This document shows positions 1 to 4,855 of a stretch of 6,375 bases of DNA, in pieces. This stretch comes from DAOUAJ01 sp034433615 (GTDB lineage: Bacteria; Chloroflexota; Anaerolineae; DUEN01): contig DAOUAJ010000046.1 of NCBI GenBank assembly GCA_034433615.1, positions 1 to 6,375 on the forward strand, in the 5' to 3' direction. The notes under the pieces are model-generated. The model did not search any database and was not told where the DNA came from. It saw only the letters and a program-made list of their open reading frames with translations. Every line of letters starts with the position of its first letter. The first letter of the stretch is position 1. Made by a program: the position numbers and the translations under genes.

Positions 1-14
1 GTTCATCCCAGAGC

Positions 15-43
15 TTCACCTAGTCACCGATCTATGGTATAAT
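15..43 (+). promoter_or_regulatory. Predicted sigma-70-type promoter with extended -10 box for the ABC importer operon
   Basis: A perfect -10 hexamer TATAAT lies at 38-43 and is preceded by TGG at 35-37, giving a full extended -10 element (TGnTATAAT). A -35-like hexamer TTCACC (4 of 6 matches to TTGACA) lies at 15-20, exactly 17 bp upstream. Transcription would start near position 50, leaving a 5' leader of about 45 bases before the binding-protein start codon. I see no clear operator palindrome over or beside the promoter within the 95 bases available. The call is from motif match only. Confidence 0.68.
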
Positions 44-82
44 AATGGCGGCCGATCACTGGTCCCATTATCAATCTCACTA

Positions 83-90
83 AGGAGGGG
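83..90 (+). promoter_or_regulatory. Strong ribosome binding site for the binding protein
   Basis: AGGAGGGG sits five bases before the ATG at 96. It is close to an ideal Shine-Dalgarno match, which fits the high expression expected of a substrate-binding protein and fixes the start codon. Confidence 0.85.
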
Positions 91-95
91 AAAAT

Positions 96-1847
96 ATGAA
101 ACGGTTCACCGCAGTGATGCTCGTGGCTATGCTGGCCACAACGTTGTTGACCGGGTGTCCTGCTCCATCACCGACACCGCAGGTGGTGGAGAAAGTGGTC
201 ACCCAGGTGGTCGAGAAGGAGGTCGTCAAGGAAGTCGTCAAGGAGGTCGTCGTCACCCCGACGCCCGTGCCTACACCGGCGCCCGTGATGATCAGTGGTT
301 TCCCCACCTCCGATGAGAATGAAGCCAAGACGGCGCAGGCTGCCTTCGACGCGGCCGATAAGGGGCAGCCCGACCCGGCCTGGAAGGGCAAGAAGTTCAC
401 CATCGGCGTCTACTCCGGCGGGCAGCGCGGCCCTATCTCCGGCCCCCTCTACTTCTGGCGCGGGAAGTTTGAGGAGCTGACGGGCGCTACTTACGACATC
501 GTCGAGATCCCCTTCGCCGAGCTGCGGGAGAAGATCTTCACCGATCTCCAGACGGGGACCGGCACCTACGATGTGATCATCAACTGTAGCAACTACTACG
601 GCGATTACATCTACAACGACTGGATCGTGCCGATTGACAAATATTTCGATGATCCGCGCATGCCCAAGTGGGACCGGGATTCCATCGCCCCCGCGGTGGC
701 CAATCTGATGAAGTGGGGCGATACCTGGTATGGGACTAACAATGACCACGATGCCCAGGTGCTCTACTACCGCCGGGACATCATCGAGAGCCCCGAGTGG
801 CAGGCCAAGTTCAAGGAAGAGACGGGTCATGACATGCCAGTCGCCATGGACACCTGGGAGGATGTCCTGGAGATCGCCAAGTTCTTCAATGGCAAGGATT
901 GGAACGGCGACGGTGACCCGGATAACGGCATCGCGCTGCACCTCAAGGTCGGTGGCCAGGGCTTCTTCCACTTCATGGCCATCTCTGCCCCTTATGTCGT
1001 CCTCCCCTACCCGGGCGATCCCCCCACTAAGGTCACCAAGTACCACAACGTCTACTGGTTCGACCCGGAGACGATGGAGCCGTTGATCAACTCGCCGGGC
1101 CATGTGCGGGCTTTGGAGATGGTGCTGGCGCTGTCCAAGGCGGGTTCACCGGCCATGTGGGGTTGGAGCCTGGGCGAGGCCTGGGCTGACTTCCTGTCGG
1201 GCAATGCCGTGATGACCTTCTCCTGGGGTGACGTGGGCTCGCTATCTCAGGACCCGACCCAGTCGGTGATCATGGGCAAGCTGGGCGCACGCGGCATCCC
1301 CGGCACCAAGCACCCCTACGATAGGGAGAAGGGGCAGTTCCTGGACCTCGAGAAACCCAACTTTGTCGGCAACCAGGTGGGTTGCTCCTGGCATCCGGTC
1401 ATCTCCAAGTACGCTGATGACCCCGATCTGGCCTACTACTTTATGGCCTGGCAGGCGACTCCGCAGATCAACCACTGGAACGTGGCCTATGGCTGGACAG
1501 GCGTTGACCCTGGCACCACCTACGACTGGTTCCCGCCCTACGGCACGGCCAAGGTGGAGGACTACGTGGCCGGTGGTTACAATGCTGAGGATGCTCAGGA
1601 GTTCATCGGCGCCTACCAGGACAACTTCTACAACTACCCCATCTTCCAGAACTACATGCGCATCCCCGGCACGCCCGAGATGCACGAGGTGTGGGATGTC
1701 CATCTGTCCGAGGCGGTGACCGGCCAGCTTTCCCCGCAGGAGGCATTGGACCGGACCTATGCCGATTGGGTGCGCATCGTCGAGGACTATGGCAAAGAGG
1801 AGTTGTTGAAGTTGTACCAGGAATCCATCGGCTACACGCCGGAGTAG
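96..1847 (+). CDS. Carbohydrate ABC importer substrate-binding lipoprotein (family 1 / CUT1 type)
   Basis: This 583-residue protein should capture a sugar or sugar derivative outside the membrane and hand it to the two permeases encoded downstream. Residues 1-20 form a short basic, hydrophobic signal peptide ending in a lipobox (LTGC), so Cys21 is the likely lipid-modified residue. Residues 30-53 are a Val/Glu/Lys repeat, followed by a Thr-Pro linker to about residue 64, an arrangement I associate with Chloroflexota lipoproteins. The mature solute-binding fold begins near residue 98 (KKFTIGVYSGG) and runs to the C-terminus. Typical features are ELREKIFTDLQTGTGTYDV at 142-160 and the WADFLSGNAVMTFSWGD stretch in the second half. 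A DWNGDGDPDN loop at 268-277 resembles a calcium-binding loop. The protein is longer than a typical maltose-binding protein (about 400), as in several Chloroflexota and rhizobial members. Many Trp and Tyr residues suit carbohydrate stacking. The substrate cannot be told from sequence alone; the nearby xylulokinase remnant hints at a pentose or polyol. Confidence 0.9.
   Translation: MKRFTAVMLVAMLATTLLTGCPAPSPTPQVVEKVVTQVVEKEVVKEVVKEVVVTPTPVPTPAPVMISGFPTSDENEAKTAQAAFDAADKGQPDPAWKGKKFTIGVYSGGQRGPISGPLYFWRGKFEELTGATYDIVEIPFAELREKIFTDLQTGTGTYDVIINCSNYYGDYIYNDWIVPIDKYFDDPRMPKWDRDSIAPAVANLMKWGDTWYGTNNDHDAQVLYYRRDIIESPEWQAKFKEETGHDMPVAMDTWEDVLEIAKFFNGKDWNGDGDPDNGIALHLKVGGQGFFHFMAISAPYVVLPYPGDPPTKVTKYHNVYWFDPETMEPLINSPGHVRALEMVLALSKAGSPAMWGWSLGEAWADFLSGNAVMTFSWGDVGSLSQDPTQSVIMGKLGARGIPGTKHPYDREKGQFLDLEKPNFVGNQVGCSWHPVISKYADDPDLAYYFMAWQATPQINHWNVAYGWTGVDPGTTYDWFPPYGTAKVEDYVAGGYNAEDAQEFIGAYQDNFYNYPIFQNYMRIPGTPEMHEVWDVHLSEAVTGQLSPQEALDRTYADWVRIVEDYGKEELLKLYQESIGYTPE
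219..251 (+). repeat. 12-bp in-frame tandem repeat encoding Glu-Val-Val-Lys units in the lipoprotein linker
   Basis: Nearly identical 12-mers at 219-230 and 231-242 (GAGGTCGTCAAG and GAAGTCGTCAAG), plus a partial third copy at 243-251, encode repeated EVVK. They extend the tether between the lipid anchor and the binding domain. Copy number could vary by slippage without breaking the frame. Confidence 0.8.
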
Positions 1848-1876
1848 AAGGCGACGCCGGACTTCAACAGAGGGCT

Positions 1877-1910
1877 GGGGAGGGATTACCTTGAGGGGTG
1901 ATCCCTCCCC
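1877..1910 (+). terminator. Strong intergenic hairpin between binding protein and first permease; probable attenuator or mRNA stabiliser
   Basis: A 14-bp stem pairs 1877-1890 (GGGGAGGGATTACC) with 1897-1910 (GGTGATCCCTCCCC) around a 6-base loop; the only imperfection is one U-G wobble pair. It starts about 30 bases after the binding-protein stop codon and ends 24 bases before the permease ATG at 1935. No U-tract follows, so complete intrinsic termination is unlikely. In many binding-protein operons such a hairpin protects the upstream message or causes partial termination, so that binding protein exceeds permease. That role is inferred here. Confidence 0.7.
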
Positions 1911-1922
1911 CTTGTGCTGGTA

Positions 1923-1930
1923 GAAAGAGG
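1923..1930 (+). promoter_or_regulatory. Ribosome binding site that decides the first permease start
   Basis: GAAAGAGG lies four bases before the ATG at 1935. An in-frame GTG at 1914 would add seven residues, but it lies directly against the hairpin with no purine-rich site before it. ATG 1935 is therefore preferred. Confidence 0.65.
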
Positions 1931-1934
1931 CATC

Positions 1935-2798
1935 ATGCAAGAACGAAGCCGCGTTAAGTTTCTGTTTGTCTTCCCAGGCATCATTTGGGTGCTTATCTTC
2001 ACCATCTTCCCGTTGCTCTATTCCTTGCGTCTGAGTTTCTTTCATGCTCGCCTGGGCAGCCCACAACGCTTCATCTGGTTCGACAATTTCGCGCGTGCTT
2101 TTGGAGATTATCGGTTCTGGAATTCGTTGCAGATCACCGTCTTCTTCGTGGTGTTTAGCGTGACTCTAACGGTGTTGCTGGGATTAGGGCTGGCCCTCCT
2201 CTTCCATCGGCCCATGCGCGGTCAGCGTATCTTCCGGTCCCTGTTTACCATGCCCCTCTTCACCGCACCCATCGCCCTGGGTTATCTGGGCCTGACGATC
2301 TTCCACGAAGAAGTGGGGGCTGTCAACACTGTCCTCAGAGCACTGGGTATGCTGAATTTGCCGCGCTGGTTCTCCCAGGTTTGGCCAGCCCGGATCGCCA
2401 TCGTGCTGGTGGATGCCTGGCAGTGGACCCCCTTCTGTTTTCTGGTGCTCCTGGCGGGTTTGCAATCGTTGCCAGACGAAATCTACGAGGCGGCCGTGCT
2501 GGACACCGCCTCTGGCTGGGATACGTTCCGCTATATCACCCTGCCCCTCATCAGCCCGATACTGTTTACAGTGACTATTTTACGACTGGTCGAATCCTTC
2601 AAAGTGCTGGATATCCCCTTCAGCATGACCAGCGGTGGGCCAGGGGCGGCTACACAAACTTACTCCTTCTACATTTATCTGACTGGCTTGCGTAACTTCA
2701 ACGCGGGCTACGCTTCGGCGTTGGCCTACATCTTACTGGTCATTATGCTCATCATTAGCATGTTCTTCTTCAACCGGCTGCGCCAGATTTACGAATAA
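1935..2798 (+). CDS. Carbohydrate ABC importer permease, MalF/UgpA-like (CUT1)
   Basis: This 287-residue inner-membrane protein is predicted to be one half of the importer's transmembrane channel, paired with the next gene product. Hydrophobic segments lie near residues 9-31, 64-90, 101-123, 153-176, 203-220 and 258-280, giving the usual six helices. The cytoplasmic coupling (EAA) loop that contacts the ATPase is at 185-208 (EAAVLDTASGWDTFRYITLP). Its usual Asp-Gly-Ala is Asp-Thr-Ala here, while the FRYITLP end is intact. The SGGPGAATQTYSFYIY stretch at 233-248 is characteristic of the MalF-like partner in CUT1 systems. Length is normal for the short MalF forms. The ATG at 1935 is chosen over an upstream GTG because of its ribosome binding site. 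It probably shares a transcript with the binding protein and the following permease. Confidence 0.92.
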   Translation: MQERSRVKFLFVFPGIIWVLIFTIFPLLYSLRLSFFHARLGSPQRFIWFDNFARAFGDYRFWNSLQITVFFVVFSVTLTVLLGLGLALLFHRPMRGQRIFRSLFTMPLFTAPIALGYLGLTIFHEEVGAVNTVLRALGMLNLPRWFSQVWPARIAIVLVDAWQWTPFCFLVLLAGLQSLPDEIYEAAVLDTASGWDTFRYITLPLISPILFTVTILRLVESFKVLDIPFSMTSGGPGAATQTYSFYIYLTGLRNFNAGYASALAYILLVIMLIISMFFFNRLRQIYE

Positions 2799-2803
2799 GG
2801 GGG
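2797..2803 (+). promoter_or_regulatory. Ribosome binding site for the second permease, overlapping the first permease stop
   Basis: AAGGGGG at 2797-2803 overlaps the last two bases of the first permease TAA (2796-2798) and lies eight bases before ATG 2812. This layout suggests translational coupling of the two membrane subunits. A GGAG directly against the ATG is too close to act. Confidence 0.6.
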
Positions 2804-2811
2804 CTACGGAG

Positions 2812-3666
2812 ATGGTCCAGCGGAGAGGTATCTACATCAACAACATCGCTCTGTGGATCGTCATTATTATCGCGACCATGTGGGGCGTTTTCCCTTTCTA
2901 TTGGGCGATTATCACCTCGCTGAAACAACCTGGCGTCATTTTGACGAAGCCCTCTCTGATTCCCTGGCTGCAGTTCCAGCCTACCCTGTACAACTGGCGG
3001 CTTGAATTCAGCAACCGCTGGCCGGAGATCAGCCGGGCGATGGGGAATAGCCTGATCATTGCCCTCGGTTCCGCGGTCATTGCGGTGGGGTTGGGCACCC
3101 TGGCTGGATACGGCCTGGCGCGCTTCCGCTTTTATGGCTGGACGAACAAAGACATGACGTTGTGGTTCCTGTCGCAGCGTTTTCTGCCGCCGATGGTCAC
3201 CGCCATCCCGTTCTTTATTGTGATGAAGACGATCAATTTGTTAGACACTCAACTGGCGCTGATCCTGGCCAACGCCACCTTCACCATGCCATTCGCTGTG
3301 CTCACCCTGCGTGACGTCTTCAAAGAGCTGCCCAAAGAGTTGGAAGAATCGGCGTGGGTAGATGGTGCCTCGCCGTTCGCAGCTTTCTGGCACATCGCCC
3401 TGCCCCTGGCCGCGCCCGCCATCGCCGCCGCGATGGTGATCTGTTTCGCCTTCGCCTGGAATGAGTTCCTGTTCGCCCTGATCCTCACCTACCGAAACGC
3501 CCAACCGATTACCGTCGTGATCGCCGGGGTGGAGCACACCCAGGGGGTCCAGTTCTGGTTTGTAGCCACGCGCCTATTGTTAGCCATCTTGCCACCCGCT
3601 TTGCTGGCGCTGACCGCCCAACGTTACATTGTGCGTGGCCTCACCTTCGGCGCGGTCAAGGGCTGA
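2812..3666 (+). CDS. Carbohydrate ABC importer permease, MalG/UgpE-like (CUT1)
   Basis: This 284-residue inner-membrane protein is predicted to be the second half of the importer channel. Six hydrophobic segments are visible, roughly at 12-36, 79-103, 115-138, 146-166, 196-216 and 247-270. The EAA coupling loop at 178-201 matches the family consensus well (EESAWVDGASPFAAFWHIAL and onward), including the Asp-Gly-Ala that the first permease lacks. The FAWNEFLFALIL segment at 214-225 and the C-terminal RYIVRGLTFGAVKG are hallmark MalG-type features, and the length is typical. It begins 13 bases after the first permease stop and should be cotranscribed and assembled with it. No ATPase gene follows, which is common in CUT1 operons that rely on a shared MsmK/UgpC-type ATPase. 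Substrate cannot be read from this subunit. Confidence 0.93.
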   Translation: MVQRRGIYINNIALWIVIIIATMWGVFPFYWAIITSLKQPGVILTKPSLIPWLQFQPTLYNWRLEFSNRWPEISRAMGNSLIIALGSAVIAVGLGTLAGYGLARFRFYGWTNKDMTLWFLSQRFLPPMVTAIPFFIVMKTINLLDTQLALILANATFTMPFAVLTLRDVFKELPKELEESAWVDGASPFAAFWHIALPLAAPAIAAAMVICFAFAWNEFLFALILTYRNAQPITVVIAGVEHTQGVQFWFVATRLLLAILPPALLALTAQRYIVRGLTFGAVKG

Positions 3667-3670
3667 CCCT

Positions 3671-3698
3671 CCTCACCCCTGGGAGGAGTGGGGTGAGG
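3671..3698 (+). terminator. Hairpin after the importer operon; possible end-of-operon structure
   Basis: A perfect 9-bp stem pairs 3671-3679 (CCTCACCCC) with 3690-3698 (GGGGTGAGG) around a 10-base loop. It starts four bases after the second permease stop. No run of T follows, so it may act as a weak terminator or a 3' stabiliser, or it may be a dispersed repeat copy. Confidence 0.55.
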
Positions 3699-3714
3699 CT
3701 CCAAGTAACAAGTC

Positions 3715-3940
3715 ATGAACCTGATTCTCAGCCTGGACCTTGGCACCACTTCTGATGCCTGCGGTGATCTGGGCCGATCAGCGCAGCAGCGCCCAGGCGG
3801 CCGCGATCACAGCGCAGATCGGGCTGGAGCGCCTGGCCGAGATCGCCGGCAGCCGCGTGGCCGCCGGATTCATGGCCGCCACCCTCGTCTGGGCCCAACA
3901 GGCGCGCCCCAGGCTTTGGGCACAGGGAAGTGCTCCTTAG
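3715..3940 (+). pseudogene. Decayed xylulokinase-like sugar kinase (FGGY family), with internal deletion, frame change and C-terminal truncation
   Basis: The first 13 codons read MNLILSLDLGTTS, the FGGY-kinase start with its ATP phosphate-loop motif (DLGTT). The frame then becomes meaningless. The adjacent frame, from about 3755, reads PAVIWADQRSSAQ at 3755-3793 and continues through GLERLAEIAGSRVAAGFMAA to LWAQ ending at 3925. This matches the xylulokinase region usually written PAILWxDxR, which in E. coli XylB lies near residue 93. About 80 codons are therefore missing between the two pieces, and the join also changes frame. The reading frame stops at 3938-3940 (TAG), inside the first heptamer array, before the KVLLPKDY region expected next. 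About three quarters of a normal kinase of roughly 480 residues is absent, including the catalytic and second ATPase-core regions. It cannot be active. Its place right after the importer suggests that the pathway once phosphorylated a ketopentose or related sugar. Confidence 0.85.
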
Positions 3941-3970
3941 CCATTAGCCATCAGCTATCAGCTTTCAGCC
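3936..3970 (-). repeat. Left heptamer array (five copies, reverse orientation)
   Basis: Five consecutive 7-mers read on the + strand CTTAGCC, ATTAGCC, ATCAGCT, ATCAGCT, TTCAGCC. They are reverse complements of the AGCTGAT-type unit in the right array. The array contains the stop codon of the kinase remnant. Confidence 0.9.
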
Positions 3971-4079
3971 ATTGAGGTCTGAGAAGAGCAGGGCCGGGAA
4001 GCGGACCTCCGCCCAATCATTGGCCGGGACGGTGACCTGGTAGCCCAGAGCCCCGGAAGTGAGCGGCGCTCCCAACAAT
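3971..4079. other. 109-bp spacer between the two inverted heptamer arrays; possible gene fragment on the minus strand
   Basis: The spacer has no long open frame on the + strand. On the minus strand one frame is open across it (about 4079 down to the stop at 3965-3967) and ends GYQVTVPANDWAEVRFPALL before a few more residues. That reads like beta-strand protein sequence rather than random translation, but I do not recognise a family. The spacer also contains an imperfect 17-bp direct repeat (3992-4008 and 4022-4038, 14 of 17 identical, 30-bp period). It could be a captured gene end or the interior of a small repeat element. Confidence 0.4.
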
Positions 4080-4141
4080 AGCTGATAGCCGATAGCTGAT
4101 AGCTGATACTGATAGCCGATAGCTGATGGCTGATAGCTAAT
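4080..4141 (+). repeat. Right heptamer array (nine copies of AGCTGAT-type unit)
   Basis: Nine adjacent units are AGCTGAT, AGCCGAT, AGCTGAT, AGCTGAT, ACTGAT (one base short), AGCCGAT, AGCTGAT, GGCTGAT and AGCTAAT. The array lies opposite in orientation to the left array, so the two can pair as an imperfect stem around the 109-bp spacer. Because 7 is not divisible by 3, every frame of the array reads as the same cyclic seven-residue peptide, which explains spurious open frames here. The unit resembles the short tandem heptamer repeats known from cyanobacteria and seen in filamentous anoxic bacteria; that relationship is inference. Confidence 0.92.
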
Positions 4142-4660
4142 GTTGCGGACATGCGCAACTTCTGCCGGCCAGAAGCATTCGATGCCGCCATCAACCTGTT
4201 CACTTCCTTTGGTTACTTCGAGGACCCTGCTGAAGATCGTCAGGTTATCGCGAACTTTTTCGCCTCGCTCAAGCCCAGCGGTCGGCTGCTGATGGACATG
4301 GCCGGCAAAGAGGTGCTGGCGCGCGTGTTTCGGGAACGGGACTGGCAGGAGGAGGAAGATGGCACCCTGTTCCTGGAAGAGCGTAGGATCACGCGAAACT
4401 GGGGTTGGATCGAAAATCGCTGGATCGCCATCCGCGGGGAGCGACGGGTGGAGTTCCAGCTGGGGCACCGGCTTTATTCAGCCGTCGAGTTGACTGCGCT
4501 GCTGGCAGACGTCGGTTTCATTGACCTGAGCGTGTACGGCAGCCTGGCTGGCGCTCCTTACGACCATACCGCCCACCGGCTGGTGGTGTTGGCTCGCAAG
4601 CCAGACACCAGGGACACACGGCCACTAAAAGCGGATTGTATCCCCCAAGAACAGGCTTAG
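4142..4660 (+). pseudogene. N-terminally truncated class I SAM-dependent methyltransferase
   Basis: The coding match begins right at the right array edge (VADMRN, 4142-4159). From the first ATG at 4151 it gives 169 residues. Residues 10-25 (FDAAINLFTSFGYFED) correspond to the strand after the SAM-binding site in small class I methyltransferases. LKPSGRLLMDM at 40-50 is the following beta-strand motif, and RLYSAVELTALLADVGF at 107-123 and the VVLARK end near 145-150 are typical of the C-terminal half. Motif I (the VLDLxCGxG glycine loop that binds SAM) and everything before it are missing, about 90-100 residues by family expectation. An in-frame TGA in the array (4124-4126) blocks any upstream extension, and no convincing ribosome binding site precedes ATG 4151. 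It is probably a dead remnant. The last 20 or so residues (after ARK) may be non-native read-through. The substrate of the original enzyme is unknown. Confidence 0.78.
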
Positions 4661-4855
4661 GGAACTAGGCGCCTGTTAGCCGCCATGCGGTTGTATCCTA
4701 AACGTCGCGACTTGACCGCGAGTTGAACAATACGGTACAACTACGCCAGTGAAAGTGTGTGCTAGGATCTCAACTGATAAATGACCCCTCTCATCCTCCT
4801 GCCCCCTTCTCTCCCCTCAAGCGGGGAGAGAAGGGGAAATGGAGCCACCACTGCT
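4661..4855. other. Intergenic region between convergent genes
   Basis: No open frame here looks protein-like. A 7-bp inverted repeat (AACAGGC at 4650-4656, GCCTGTT at 4671-4677) straddles the methyltransferase stop and might form a weak hairpin, without a T-run. An imperfect 10-bp direct repeat (CGCGACTTGA at 4706-4715, CGCGAGTTGA at 4717-4726) follows. The right part holds the pyrimidine-rich tract and strong hairpin listed separately. Confidence 0.5.
4803..4836 (-). terminator. Perfect 14-bp-stem hairpin 3' of the alpha-2-macroglobulin gene; terminator-like or dispersed repeat element
   Basis: CCCCTTCTCTCCCC at 4803-4816 pairs perfectly with GGGGAGAGAAGGGG at 4823-4836 around a 6-base loop. 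It lies about 20 bases past the stop of the minus-strand gene. Neither strand shows a T-run after the stem, so classical intrinsic termination is not assured. On the + strand it is preceded by a long pyrimidine-rich tract (about 4785-4802). The arrangement resembles REP-like dispersed palindromes found between convergent genes in many genomes; that identity is inferred. Confidence 0.6.

Noticed and set aside
168..1103. Long open frame (311 codons) on the minus strand inside the binding-protein gene
   Set aside because: It is antisense to a well-supported gene. The composition (runs of His, Asp, Val, Leu) is that of reverse reading of GC-biased codons, and no domain is recognisable.
1914..1934. 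GTG at 1914 as start of the first permease
   Set aside because: It is four bases past the hairpin with no Shine-Dalgarno sequence, while ATG 1935 has one at proper spacing.
1242..2066. Minus-strand open frame (274 codons) spanning the end of the binding protein and the start of the permease
   Set aside because: It crosses two well-supported + strand genes and their hairpin, and resembles no protein family.
3936..4141. CRISPR array
   Set aside because: The units are 7 bp and adjacent with no spacers, and the two blocks are in opposite orientation.
3958..4468. Minus-strand open frames through the heptamer arrays and methyltransferase remnant
   Set aside because: They are held open by the 7-bp repeat, which reads as a repeating LSAISYQ-like peptide in every frame, and by antisense of the methyltransferase. 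Only the short spacer part is kept as a possible fragment.
4712..4741. Promoter-like TTGACC with TACAAC 18 bp downstream on the + strand
   Set aside because: The -10 match is weak and no + strand gene follows; the next gene is convergent.
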